64,000 bases of DNA from Bacteroides ilei (GTDB lineage: Bacteria > Bacteroidota > Bacteroidia > Bacteroidales > Bacteroidaceae): NCBI RefSeq assembly GCF_900128495.1, contig NZ_LT635801.1, positions 2,878,691 to 2,942,690 on the forward strand. The letters are read 5' to 3'. The stretch's first letter is position 1; every line of letters begins with the position of its first letter. The notes under the pieces are model-generated. The model ran no database searches. It was not told where the DNA came from and saw only the letters and a list, made by a program, of their open reading frames with translations. A program made the translations under genes and the position numbers. Shown here one piece after another: positions 18,503 to 28,790 of the stretch.

Positions 18503-20479
18503 ATGAACAGACACTGTACTCTTTTAAGCGCTATTGCACTGGCTGCCGGGCTGACCATCCATGCACAGGATATCAACCAGCTGGTCATACAGACCAACCG
18601 ACCGGGAGCCCAGATCCAGCCGACCATGTACGGCCATTTCTTTGAAGACATCAATTTCGGAGCCGACGGCGGCCTGTATGCCGAACTGGTCAAGAACCGT
18701 TCCTTCGAATTTCCCGACCGTTTTGCCGGATGGGACGTATCGGGAAAAGTAACCTTGATGGACGACGGCCCGTTCAAACGTAATCCGCACTACGTACGTT
18801 TGGGCAATCCCGGACATGCACATAAACGTACTGCCCTTGTCAACGAAGGATTTTTCGGAATGGGAATCAAGGAAAACGGCAAATACCGGTTTACCGTATG
18901 GGCCAGAGGAAACGGACAGAAAATCAAGATCGAACTGATCGATGAAGCCAGCATGGGTGAAAGTCAGGTCATTACGTCCGCCTCCCTGGGAATCGATTCC
19001 CAGGACTGGAAAAAATATGAAGTCATACTTACTTCACCGAAAACATTCGCGAAAGCCCACCTCCGCATTTTCCTTGACTCAAAAGGGGATGTCGACCTGG
19101 AACATATATCCCTTTTCCCGACCGACACCTGGAACGGACGTGAAAACGGCCTGAGAAAAGACCTTGTACAGGCTCTGGCCGATACAAAACCGGGAGTGTT
19201 CCGTTTCCCGGGAGGATGTATCGTGGAAGGCACAGACCTGGACACCCGCTACAACTGGAAGAACTCCGTCGGCCCGGTAGAGAACCGTCCGCTGAACGAA
19301 AACCGCTGGCACTACACCTTTACCCACCGCTTCTTCCCCGACTATTACCAGACCTACGGCATGGGATTCTATGAACTCTTCCAACTGGCCGAAGACATAG
19401 GTGCCGAACCGTTACCTGTTCTGAGCTGCGGACTGGCCTGCCAGTTCCAGAACAATTCGCCGGAAGCCCACGTAAAGGTATGCGACCTGGGCAGCTATAT
19501 CCAGGACGCACTCGACCTGGTTGAGTTTGCCAACGGTGATACAACCACAACCTGGGGAAAACTCCGTGCACAGATGGGGCACCCGGCTCCGTTCAATATG
19601 AAATTCATCGCCATAGGTAACGAACAATGGGGACCGGAATATCCGGAACACTTGAAACCGTTCGTCGAGGCTATCCGCAAGAAATATCCCGACATCCGGA
19701 TCATCGGTTCATCCGGCCCTAACTCTGAAGGAGAACAGTTCGACTATCTGTGGCCGGAAATGAAGAAACTGAAAGTCGACCTGGTTGATGAACACTTCTA
19801 CCGTCCGGAAGACTGGTTCCTGAAATCGGGTAACCGCTACGACAAATACGACCGTAAAGGTCCTAAAGTCTTTGCCGGAGAATATGCCTGCCACGGAAAG
19901 GGCAAAAAATGGAACCATTTCCACGCTTCGTTGCTGGAAGCGGCATTCCTGACCGGAGTTGAACGCAACGCCGATATCGTACATATGGCTACTTACGCTC
20001 CGCTGCTGGCCCACGTGGAAGGGTGGCAGTGGCGACCGGACTTGATCTGGTTCGACAATCTGCGTTCTGTACGCTCCTGCAGCTGGTATGTACAGTCTCT
20101 ATACGGACACAACAAGGGAACACGTGTCATCCCTCTTACCATGGACAAACAGGCAGTCAGCGGACAGGAAGGCCAGAACGGACTCTTTGCAAGTGCCGTA
20201 TGGGACGAACCTACCCAAAGCTATATTGTCAAGGTAGTCAACACGTCCGACAAGGCGCAACCGTTACAACTGCAGTTCAAAGGGCTGAAAAAAACGGTCA
20301 AGCTGACAGACGGAACCTGCACAACCCTGCATACAGATAACCCGATTGCTGAAAACACACTCGAACAACCAGATTTGGTTACCCCGAAAACAAAACCGAT
20401 CCAAATAACGGGTAATGAACTGAATACGGAAATCGGTCCGATGACATTTGCCATCTATAAATTCACCGCATCCAGATAA
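18503..20479 (+). CDS. Glycoside hydrolase family 51 alpha-L-arabinofuranosidase
   Basis: Removes terminal arabinofuranose from arabinoxylan, arabinan or arabinogalactan side chains. A signal peptide (ending in IHAQD) is followed by MYGHFFEDINFGADGG, a CBM4/9-like sandwich at about 75-205, and the catalytic barrel. Glu374 in IGNEQWG is the predicted acid/base and Glu near 460 in FAGEYACHG the predicted nucleophile. At 658 residues it is the long, exported Bacteroidetes/fungal-type form. Visibly more G+C-rich than the susC/susD genes nearby. A perfect-type bidirectional terminator separates it from the convergent GH115 gene. Confidence 0.93.
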   Translation: MNRHCTLLSAIALAAGLTIHAQDINQLVIQTNRPGAQIQPTMYGHFFEDINFGADGGLYAELVKNRSFEFPDRFAGWDVSGKVTLMDDGPFKRNPHYVRLGNPGHAHKRTALVNEGFFGMGIKENGKYRFTVWARGNGQKIKIELIDEASMGESQVITSASLGIDSQDWKKYEVILTSPKTFAKAHLRIFLDSKGDVDLEHISLFPTDTWNGRENGLRKDLVQALADTKPGVFRFPGGCIVEGTDLDTRYNWKNSVGPVENRPLNENRWHYTFTHRFFPDYYQTYGMGFYELFQLAEDIGAEPLPVLSCGLACQFQNNSPEAHVKVCDLGSYIQDALDLVEFANGDTTTTWGKLRAQMGHPAPFNMKFIAIGNEQWGPEYPEHLKPFVEAIRKKYPDIRIIGSSGPNSEGEQFDYLWPEMKKLKVDLVDEHFYRPEDWFLKSGNRYDKYDRKGPKVFAGEYACHGKGKKWNHFHASLLEAAFLTGVERNADIVHMATYAPLLAHVEGWQWRPDLIWFDNLRSVRSCSWYVQSLYGHNKGTRVIPLTMDKQAVSGQEGQNGLFASAVWDEPTQSYIVKVVNTSDKAQPLQLQFKGLKKTVKLTDGTCTTLHTDNPIAENTLEQPDLVTPKTKPIQITGNELNTEIGPMTFAIYKFTASR

Positions 20480-20495
20480 CCTGTCAAGTTCCGAG

Positions 20496-20553
20496 ATAAA
20501 AGACAACCCTGTCCCAATGCCATAAAAGCTATTGGAACAGGGTTGTCTTTTAT
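20496..20553. terminator. Bidirectional terminator, GH51 / GH115
   Basis: 23-bp arms (20496-20518 and 20531-20553) with one mismatch around a 12-base loop, bounded by A- and T-rich ends; serves both convergent genes. Confidence 0.85.
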
Positions 20554-20585
20554 AACCGGTTCACAGAGTTTCTTCCATACAATAT

Positions 20586-22943
20586 CTATTTACCGGTCTC
20601 ATACACGAAAAGCTGGTCAAGAACCACACCCTCGTCCAGCGCCTTTATTTCCAGACGGTGTTTCCCGTCTGCCGACAGCGGTAATTTCATGCTGCGTTCC
20701 GCCCTGTTGGTCAGGACATTCAATTTCCACTCCTCACTGCGCCCGTAGGTACGGTAAGATATCGGAGCGGTACCTTTCCCGTCCAAAACAACCTGAACAC
20801 GCAAGTCCTTATTGTCAACCGGATGGTTAGGCAACAGATGCAATACGATTTCAACCGAATCGGAAGGGCAGCTTCCGAATTCAAAAACAACCGACTGCCC
20901 TTTTTCTATCCCCGCAGCCTTTCCTTCGTATCCTAGTCCTTCACAGACAACCGGATCCCCCGCTATCGCCTCAAAAGCATTCCATTTATAAAGATAAGGA
21001 CGTTCCGCTATCAATGAATCGGCAGACTGTACATGCGGTATAGGCAGATAGACAGCCAGATTACGGGGCTTGTAATCCATAAATCCTTTCCACTTCCCCT
21101 GGTTATACCTATCCGTCAACGCCACAATGCTGTCGAACGCCGCATCACTCCTTTTCCAGTCGGCCCGGCCATGGCGGGCCAGTTGTGCATACAGGCATTT
21201 CCTGTTCATCTCGGCGGCACCCTGCAACGGATACTGTACCAACTGGTAATAAGTATTCCGCCTGCCGGCAGGCATACGCCGCCCCCACATAACAGCCTCA
21301 TCCTCCAGTTTTCCGTAAGCCGCCAAACGCTCGCGGATATATTCCTCACTCCAGGGAAGATCGGAAACTACCTTATACTTCGGGTCCTTTTCTTCCGTAC
21401 GTGTATTACCCATAAACTCCGGCTTGCGGATATACGACAGCCGGTAATGCTCCTGCATCATCGGCACAAGATAGGAAGCCGTCTGCGCACCGAATTCGCG
21501 TGACAGGAAACGTTCCAAATGGCCCGTCACCCCCATTTCCTCCACACGGCCTATATTCCATGCCATATCCATAAAAAGCTCGATCTGGTATTCGGCCGGT
21601 TTGATATCACCCACATTCAGTATCCACATCTTCCGGATACCTTTATCGTATGCCTGTTTCATCTGCTGATAAACCAGATAAGGGCTTGGAGTAGCCAGCC
21701 ACAGATAATCGTGCGGACGCCCCCAATAGGACACATGATAGTAAATGCCGTTACCTCCTTTACGGTTACGTTCTTCTTCGGTAGGAAAATGGGTAACATA
21801 ACCGTAATTATCGTCGCACCACATCAAGGTAACATCTTCCGGCACTTCCAGTCCGGCCTGATACACATCCAGAACCTCCTTATAAGGGATCAGCACCTGA
21901 GGCACTTGCGTAACATCCTTATTCACATACTTGGAAAGCATCTTACGCTGGTCGGCAATGATACGGTCAAGCGCATCCTTCTGCTCCTCAACCGTCCCGG
22001 CTCCCTGCATCCTGCCATCGTGCACGCCACGCATTCCCAAAGTATAGATGTTGTCCGAATGACGTTGCTGCCTTACACGTTCCTCCCAGAAATCCAGTAC
22101 GTTCTTCCGGTTGTTCACATAGTCATACTCTCCTTTCCCGGCAATCTTCCACTCGCCATTGGTATTCCGCATCATCGGTTCGCAATGGGAGGTACCCAGA
22201 TAGATACCATACCTGTCGGCCACTTCCTTATTCCCTTCGGTAAAGAAGAAAGGCACGGAACATTCATGCATGGCCGGCCAGAACGTATTGGCACGCAAAC
22301 GCAACAGAAGCTCAAAGATACGCTCATGCGTACGCGGGCCCATCTGCCCTTTCACATCTGTCGGTTCATATTGTTTCCAGCTCCAGGGATTGATTCCCCA
22401 GTCTTCATCGTTAATGAAAATGCCCCGATAAGGTACATCCGGATAATCAAGCAGACGATAACCGGCCTTGATGCAGAACACATCCCGCTTTTGCGGAACA
22501 GCATCGGCCCACCATTCCCAAGGGGAAACCCCAAGCATCCGGGACACCTGCAGAATACCGTATGCCGTGCCGCGTTTGTCGCTCCCGGCAACCACCAGAC
22601 GGCCGTCGTCCAAAACGGTCAATAGGAACGCCTCCTTACGGGTACCCAGCCCAGTAGTATCAAGTTCATGATTCCGGAGCAACCCTTCAATCAGCCGGCT
22701 CCGGCCTACCGTCCCGACATAAAAATCACCATTTTCCGCACTGATAACCGGCTCTTGCGAGAGTACTGAAAGGCAGTCACGCCTGAACAGATCCAAGGCC
22801 ACCTGCACAACCGGCTCTTCGGAAGCGTCGCAAGCCACCCTCATATTTTTTCCTGCCTGCCACTGGAAATCCTTCATGCCGAAACCCGGCAACATACAGA
22901 CCAGCAACGCGCCCAAGCAGAACCATTTTCTTTTGTTTTTCAT
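20586..22943 (-). CDS. Glycoside hydrolase family 115 (xylan alpha-1,2-glucuronidase type)
   Basis: Predicted to remove glucuronic or 4-O-methylglucuronic acid from xylan side chains. The 785-residue exported protein (signal peptide near residues 1-22) shows GH115 landmarks: YRGIFINDEDWGINPWSWK (about 174-192), RANTFWPAMHECSVPFF (about 225-242), GTSHCEPMMRNTNGEW (about 256-271) and MWCDDNYGYV (about 370-380). A C-terminal beta-sandwich completes it. With GH51 and GH97 it makes a side-chain-removal set, though no endo-xylanase is in the window. Reverse strand, the last gene before the second susC/D pair; 287 bases and a terminator lie between. Confidence 0.9.
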   Translation of the reverse strand: MKNKRKWFCLGALLVCMLPGFGMKDFQWQAGKNMRVACDASEEPVVQVALDLFRRDCLSVLSQEPVISAENGDFYVGTVGRSRLIEGLLRNHELDTTGLGTRKEAFLLTVLDDGRLVVAGSDKRGTAYGILQVSRMLGVSPWEWWADAVPQKRDVFCIKAGYRLLDYPDVPYRGIFINDEDWGINPWSWKQYEPTDVKGQMGPRTHERIFELLLRLRANTFWPAMHECSVPFFFTEGNKEVADRYGIYLGTSHCEPMMRNTNGEWKIAGKGEYDYVNNRKNVLDFWEERVRQQRHSDNIYTLGMRGVHDGRMQGAGTVEEQKDALDRIIADQRKMLSKYVNKDVTQVPQVLIPYKEVLDVYQAGLEVPEDVTLMWCDDNYGYVTHFPTEEERNRKGGNGIYYHVSYWGRPHDYLWLATPSPYLVYQQMKQAYDKGIRKMWILNVGDIKPAEYQIELFMDMAWNIGRVEEMGVTGHLERFLSREFGAQTASYLVPMMQEHYRLSYIRKPEFMGNTRTEEKDPKYKVVSDLPWSEEYIRERLAAYGKLEDEAVMWGRRMPAGRRNTYYQLVQYPLQGAAEMNRKCLYAQLARHGRADWKRSDAAFDSIVALTDRYNQGKWKGFMDYKPRNLAVYLPIPHVQSADSLIAERPYLYKWNAFEAIAGDPVVCEGLGYEGKAAGIEKGQSVVFEFGSCPSDSVEIVLHLLPNHPVDNKDLRVQVVLDGKGTAPISYRTYGRSEEWKLNVLTNRAERSMKLPLSADGKHRLEIKALDEGVVLDQLFVYETGK

Positions 22944-23153
22944 AATCTATTTATCATCTAAGTTATAACTGCCACTAAATTACACCCAAAATCCCATATC
23001 CACAAGATAATACCGGACCCTGCCCAAAAAAGAACTTGAAATTTTCAAAAAAGACCTTGATCTGTTACCCGAAAGATGCAGTTCCCTTTAACAAAATATC
23101 AAGACGTCCGATTCCAAACAACTTGAAACATATCGTCAAAGACCAGGAAATAT

Positions 23154-23197
23154 AAAAAAAGATCTGTCACCGATGAAAAACATCCATGACAGATCTT
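23154..23197 (-). terminator. Terminator after second susC-susD unit
   Basis: AAGATCTGTCA (23159-23169) pairs with TGACAGATCTT (23187-23197); on the reverse strand the stem is followed by seven Ts. Nothing else was seen in 22944-23153. Confidence 0.85.
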
Positions 23198-23230
23198 ATC
23201 TTTATACTTCCATTAACCTATAAACGGGCG

Positions 23231-24796
23231 TTATTCCTGGAACGCACCGTTATAATCGGTTTCTTTTCTCGGATATACCCATGTCCATCCATTGGTTTCC
23301 GATGTTTCCTTTGTGATGGCAAACTGCGTATGGAAATTACCTTCCGGATAAGAATGACGTACAATAGGCTCATTCCAACGTTTATGGTCAAACCAGTCAA
23401 AACCTTCTCCCCACAAATCAAAGCGGCGATACAGTTTCACTTCTTCCAGCAGGTCTGCTCCTGTCTTGGTACAGGTATATTCAGGATTACGTCCGGAATC
23501 ACGGTTCAAGGCAATCAACAGGTTCTGGACTTCCGTATCTCTTCCACCTATGTGGCATAAAGCCTCAGCTTCGGTCAGATACATCTCGGCAGAACGGAAA
23601 TTGTTTACATGACCCACTCCCGGCTGCTCTGAACACTGGAACTTAAACTGCATATAGGCAAAGATATAGCTCGTGCTGTACAATTTGTCGGCATAATCCC
23701 GTTTAGCACGGTCATATAACGCTCCTTTCGATGCCCGGCCCGTACTATGAGTATAGGTATCTACTTCATCTGCTTTAGGAGCCAGATACATTGTACGGCG
23801 GACATCCGTTTCCGGAATCTGGTCATACAGCTCCTTGCTAATGGCACACGGATAGTTACGGCAAACACTTGCACTGGAATTGCTGCCCTGATAAGCATGG
23901 AAAGAATAATAATACAATGTCTGGTCACTTGCACCGTAACAGCTCCATATCCATTCCTGGTTAGGAGCATTGAAACCGCCGTTTACATATTCGTCATTCG
24001 ACATCAACGGATATCCTTCACGGGCCAATGCAGCGTATTTGGCGGCATTTTCCCAATCCTCACGGGTCAACGCAGCGCGTGCATAGACTGCATAAGCCAC
24101 ATTCAGGTTCGGGCTATAGTTATCATCACTCTCTCTGTCTATCCCAGCCTCCTTTGCCTCCTTGAACATAGAAATGGCGTCATCCAAGTCCTGATATACC
24201 TGGGCATACACTTCGGCCAAAGTAGATGCAGGCAGATCGTCTGTACCCTGATCTATACGCAAGGGAAGTCCCCGTGTACTTCCGTTATTACTGTCCACCC
24301 AGCGGGCACAATAAAGCTGGCTCATCATAAAATAACTGTAGGCACGGAATGTCAGTCCCTGGGCCTTGATGAATTTCTTTTCATTTTCAGAGCCCGAAGC
24401 CGCATCAATATTACAGATAACGGCATTTGCATTACCTATCAGTTTATAATAATAATACCAAGGATAATAATCGTAGGTAGAAGTATTGGACGCCATATAG
24501 GTGGCTGTACCGTTAATGACGTTCGACCATCCCGTCAGGTTACACTTCTGGAAATCATTGCCCGGATAATTACCGTACCATGTCTTTATAGTACCTTCAC
24601 CGTTAAATCCTTGAGAACTCAAATATTGACGGGCCATCATATAGCAGATACCATTAATCGCCAGTTTGGCATTTTCCGTATTTTCCAGAATAATTCCCGT
24701 ATCGGCAGAAGACTGGGGCTCTGTATCCAGATAATCGCTTGCACAAGCGGAAAGAAACAGGGATACGCCTAAGAAATATGCTATTTTCTTCATCAT
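23231..24796 (-). CDS. SusD/RagB family outer-membrane lipoprotein
   Basis: Surface glycan-binding lipoprotein partner of the adjacent SusC. The leader ends in lipobox LSAC (Cys near 18) and 521 residues is normal. The SusD fold shows MMSQLYCARW in the N-terminal helices and KLYRRFDLWGEGFDWFDHKRW (given as overlapping cues) near residues 465-485. It follows susC by 25 bases. Location beside GH115, GH51 and GH97 suggests a hemicellulose-type ligand (inference). The gene itself is intact although its susC is frameshifted. Confidence 0.93.
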   Translation of the reverse strand: MMKKIAYFLGVSLFLSACASDYLDTEPQSSADTGIILENTENAKLAINGICYMMARQYLSSQGFNGEGTIKTWYGNYPGNDFQKCNLTGWSNVINGTATYMASNTSTYDYYPWYYYYKLIGNANAVICNIDAASGSENEKKFIKAQGLTFRAYSYFMMSQLYCARWVDSNNGSTRGLPLRIDQGTDDLPASTLAEVYAQVYQDLDDAISMFKEAKEAGIDRESDDNYSPNLNVAYAVYARAALTREDWENAAKYAALAREGYPLMSNDEYVNGGFNAPNQEWIWSCYGASDQTLYYYSFHAYQGSNSSASVCRNYPCAISKELYDQIPETDVRRTMYLAPKADEVDTYTHSTGRASKGALYDRAKRDYADKLYSTSYIFAYMQFKFQCSEQPGVGHVNNFRSAEMYLTEAEALCHIGGRDTEVQNLLIALNRDSGRNPEYTCTKTGADLLEEVKLYRRFDLWGEGFDWFDHKRWNEPIVRHSYPEGNFHTQFAITKETSETNGWTWVYPRKETDYNGAFQE

Positions 24797-24821
24797 AATT
24801 TTCTTTTTAGATCGTTAAATA

Positions 24822-27800
24822 TTAAAGCTTTATGTTGATACCGAATGAGAATACACGCGGAGTTACCAGGTAATTGGACTGGGAACCGCTGAAAGACTGC
24901 TGAGGGTTCATACCCTGACGGGCAGTAAACGTAAACATATTCTCACAGCTGGCACTTAACGCAATGCCTTCCACTCCGATAGGTCTCAATAAAGACTTGG
25001 GCAGATTATAGCTTAAAGTAAGATTCTTCAATACCAGATAGTCGGCACTGGTCAACCAACGTGAAGACGCTGCATTGTTCGTACTGCTCATCGTGTTATT
25101 GATCTGCGGAACACCGTTCGGATCCAGACGGTCTACAGAATTCTCTGTCATACCTTCCGGTACGCTTGTCCAAGCCTTCATGATATCCGAATGTAAATTA
25201 CTGGGTGAAGAACTGGTTCTCATCAATGAAGCATAAACTCCGTCATATACTTTGCCCCCCAATGAGTAAGTGAACAAAGCCGACAATGTAAGAGACTTAT
25301 AAGAGAATGTACCGGTAAAGCTTCCGTAAACGGTAGGCAGGGCCGATCCCTGGAATTCTCTCAATGCATATGACGTATTATTCACATAATATTTACCGTT
25401 TATTTCAGTCACATAATCGGTGATATCTTCCGACAGGCTGGTCTTGTGGTTACCTCCAACTGTAGAACCATCAGGCAAGGTAACCCAATAAGTATCAAGG
25501 TCTGCAACATACATGGAATTACCGGTCATCTGGTCTACACCCGCAAAAGTAGGAAGATAGAATTCATAACGGCTTTTCCCTTCTACAATCTTATAGTTAC
25601 CGGATACGATACCGTCCTTATTCTGGTCAGGCAACTTGATGATTTCATTTTTAAGGAATGTCGCGTTAGCCGCGAAGTTGATTCTCCAGTCTTTGGAGCG
25701 ATAGACATCCACATCCGTATTGATTTCAAAACCACGGTTAGAAATGGTTCCAAGATTTTTGGTAATGGTAGCTTCGGCCGATCCAGAAGTATTGGCTCCG
25801 GCCGACAGAGGCAGATAGACATCGAACAGCAAGTCTTTATTTCTCTTGTCGAAATACTCGAGACTGATATTCCAACGGTCGAACAGACGACCTTCAAGTG
25901 CCACGCCCCATGCTTCACTGGTTTCCCACTTCAAATCGGGATTCGGGTATTGTGACAGGTAATAGGCACCCTTGTTCGCATTCTGATCTGCAGTATAAAG
26001 AGCCATATAGCCATAATAGCTGGCTCCGGCATCGTTACCGACCTGTCCCCAGTTGGCACGGAGTTTCAGGCTGTTGACCCAATCCAATGATCTCATGAAA
26101 TTTTCACGTGAGATCATCCAGTTGGCCCCGACACTACCAAAGTTTCCCCAACGGTTATCTTTATAGAATCTGGAAGAACCATCACGACGGAAAGAAGCTT
26201 CCAGGTTATACTTGTCATCGAAATTATAACGGACACGTCCCAAATAACTTTCTGTACGGTAAGTTGTATCATAACCGTCCAAAGAAGTGATATTGGTGAA
26301 GTTTGACAGATAAGTCTTGTTGCTGAACACTTCAGTAGTCTTGTAACCGTACTCATAACTATAGTTATAGTCATAGTTTTCATGTGCCAGCAACACATCG
26401 ACAAAATGCTTGCCAAACAGGTGGTTCCAGCTTAACTGTTCCTGTACAGTATAGTTTTTGTAACGGTATCTTACACGCTTTGCACGTCCGGAATTACCTT
26501 TTCCGTCACCGATTGTAGCGTTGTTATATGTCTGGTTCTCCGAATTACGTACATTCAGGTCACCTTTCAGGCTGAAAGTGAAGTCCTTCAGAAATTTGAT
26601 GTCCACAAAGGCAATACCTTCCAATGTATTACGGTATGTCTTATCCATATCCAGCTCATTCTCCCATACTACATGGCGGTCAACATACTGGTTACGGGTA
26701 TCTACCGTTACGCCATCATCATTTACGTAATATCCCGGGTCATATTGTAATGCACCGAACTCATCATAACGATAAGAACCGTCTGCATTATGCAGATGGA
26801 CAGGATAGATAGGAGCTATCTGGCGGGCATACATAAATATATTGGTATAACTGTCAGCGCTATCACCATTTGTAGCATTTGTAATCTGGTGTGTACCCGA
26901 CAGATTCAATCCGGCCTTTAACCATGGCTTCGGAGTAAAAGTCAACGATGTACGGGCAGACAGACGGTTGAAGTCCGAATTACGGGCATAACCGTTCTCA
27001 TCCAAATATCCTAAAGAAAAGTAAGCACTGGTCTTGTCGGTTGCCATATTACCGCTTACGGTATATTCCTGACGATATCCGTGACGGATAGCGGCATCAT
27101 ACCAGTCAAGGTCATCTGCATAGCCCGGCAGGATTTTGCATCGGAAACCATATGTCCTGTAGCATCGAACAATTCGGTATCCGGCTTGTTGAAAATGTTC
27201 AGATACAAAGATTCAGAAATCAGGTTATTCGTAGCATAAGCGGCAGCAGTAGCGGCATCATCTCCGGCCGACATTCTCACATTCTTCATATTCTGCCAGC
27301 TAGCTTCCATGAACTGATACGGATTGGTACGACTGTATTCCTTGATACCACGCGTATAGGAACCCTGATTGATTTTCAGTTCAAAGCTCATCTTATCCGA
27401 AGTACCACGTTTGGTTGTAATCAAGATGACACCATTGGAAGCCCTGTTTCCGTACAATGCACATGAAGCGGCATCCTTCAACACTGATATACTTTCAATA
27501 TCATTAGGGTTCAAGTCGGAAATGTTTCCTCCGAACGGCATACCGTCAATAACATACAACGGATCACTGGAACCATTGACGGTACCGATACCACGGATCC
27601 GGATGCTAGGCCCCTCTCCAGGCTGTCCATAAGTACTGTTTATCTGCACACCGGAAGTGGTTCCTTCCAAAGCAGAAGTAACACTCGAAACCGGACGCAT
27701 TTCAATCTGTTCCTTATTGACAGAAGATATGGCACCGGTCAAAGAAGATTTCTTGGCTGTACCATAAGCAACGGTTACCACAACCTCATCCAACATCTGG

Positions 27801-28096
27801 GTATCCCCCTTCATAAAGATTTTCATATCCGGACGGATTTCCAATTCCTGCGTTTCCATTCCGACATAAGATACGACAATGGTCTTAGAATTTGCAGGAA
27901 TGTTTGTAAGAACAAACTTACCATCCAGATCGGTCAATGCTCCCACCGTGGTACCTTTTACCAAAATAGAAGCTCCCACAATCGGCAAATCGTCTTCTTC
28001 ACTGATTACCACACCGGTAACCTTAGAAATCTGTGCAATAGTCACTCCCAAGCTCAAACAAAAGAGCAACAAAAATGCGAGAACCTTTTTACCCAT
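24822..28096 (-). pseudogene. SusC/RagA TonB-linked transporter, frameshifted
   Basis: Encodes all parts of a SusC: signal peptide, carboxypeptidase-regulatory-like domain, TonB-box region (MLDEVVVTVAYG), plug (YVIDGMPFGG) and a full barrel ending in NIKL. The frame is broken at an A-tract on the coding strand (TTTT at 27134-27137 on the plus strand). Upstream it reads to a stop at 27056; adding one base gives MVSDAKILPGYADDLDWYD and rejoins the frame that reaches the end, about 1090 residues in total. As read the protein would stop after 346 residues, before the barrel. It may be a true mutation or a sequencing error in the short homopolymer. Confidence 0.88.
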
Positions 28097-28207
28097 AAGC
28101 TTTCATTTTATTAATAATTAAAGTTATTCCTAAATATATTACGTTCTAATCTGATGCCAACACCTTAATAATTGTAATCAAGTCTTAACCTATCTTTAAC
28201 CATGCCG

Positions 28208-28238
28208 CAAAATTAATCAATTAATAACAAATAGCAAA
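28208..28238 (-). promoter_or_regulatory. Promoter of second susC-susD unit
   Basis: On the reverse strand TTTG (28238-28235), 19 bases, then TAATTTTG (28215-28208), an exact fit to TTTG-N19-21-TAnnTTTG. The start would be near 28201, leaving a leader of about 105 bases. Confidence 0.65.
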
Positions 28239-28649
28239 AAGAAAGTATTTTTTTTAATATCATCACAATAGGGAATATCCACAAACCGCAAAAATAATTG
28301 CATAATCTACTATAAATAAATACATTACAACAGATAAAGTAAAAATATTCACTAAATATACAACACACAAACATGATAAAACCATACAAAAACATGTCAA
28401 TATGACAATAAGGCTCCGAACAATCAAAAAGATTTCACATATAAAGAAAATCAAGGATATTATAATAAACTGATAGTCAACATTATCTATTATATATCGA
28501 GACCTCCAATATTCGGAGTAGAAAGACAACAAAGATTTTATATACAGTAATTTTAGAGAAAATTTCTACACATTTTTTATTAACAAACACTCAATAAAAC
28601 CTTAACATGCTTAATTTATGTTATAAAACACAATTTTAACGTTGAAATA
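28239..28649. other. A+T-rich intergenic region, no feature recognised
   Basis: About 410 very A+T-rich bases between the promoters of susC (reverse) and the mnmA leader (forward). Only short, biased open frames are present; no gene, RNA or repeat could be supported. Confidence 0.6.
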
Positions 28650-28680
28650 TTTGCATAATATCTGATATTCCGTACCTTTG
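28650..28680 (+). promoter_or_regulatory. Promoter of mnmA leader
   Basis: TTTG (28650-28653), 19 bases, TACCTTTG (28673-28680): a near-ideal Bacteroides -33/-7 promoter. Transcription would begin near 28687, about 104 bases before mnmA. Confidence 0.75.
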
Positions 28681-28686
28681 CATCGT

Positions 28687-28748
28687 GTTTTTCATAGTAT
28701 TAGATTTAAGGTTAACAAAGGTTGGAGTACAGCGGTACTCCTTTTTTT
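28687..28748 (+). ncRNA. Short leader or sRNA candidate ending in terminator upstream of mnmA
   Basis: From the predicted start (near 28687) to a textbook terminator is only about 62 bases. GGAGTAC (28724-28730) pairs with GTACTCC (28735-28741) around AGCG, followed by seven Ts. The stretch between is TTTAAGGTTAACAAAGG-like and unstructured. The arrangement means either a free small RNA or an attenuated leader controlling mnmA. The leader text resembles sequence I recall upstream of other Bacteroides genes, but this cannot be checked here. Confidence 0.5.
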
Positions 28749-28790
28749 ATGCCCATACGTGAAGCAATAGTTTAAAAAAAAAGATTAAGT

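Noticed and set aside
21519..22625. 368-residue open frame opposite the GH115 gene
   Set aside because: GH115 has catalytic motifs and a signal peptide; the opposite frame has neither and is explained by codon bias.
23747..24772. 341-residue open frame opposite the second susD
   Set aside because: Opposite strand of an evident SusD; lacks any domain or signal peptide.
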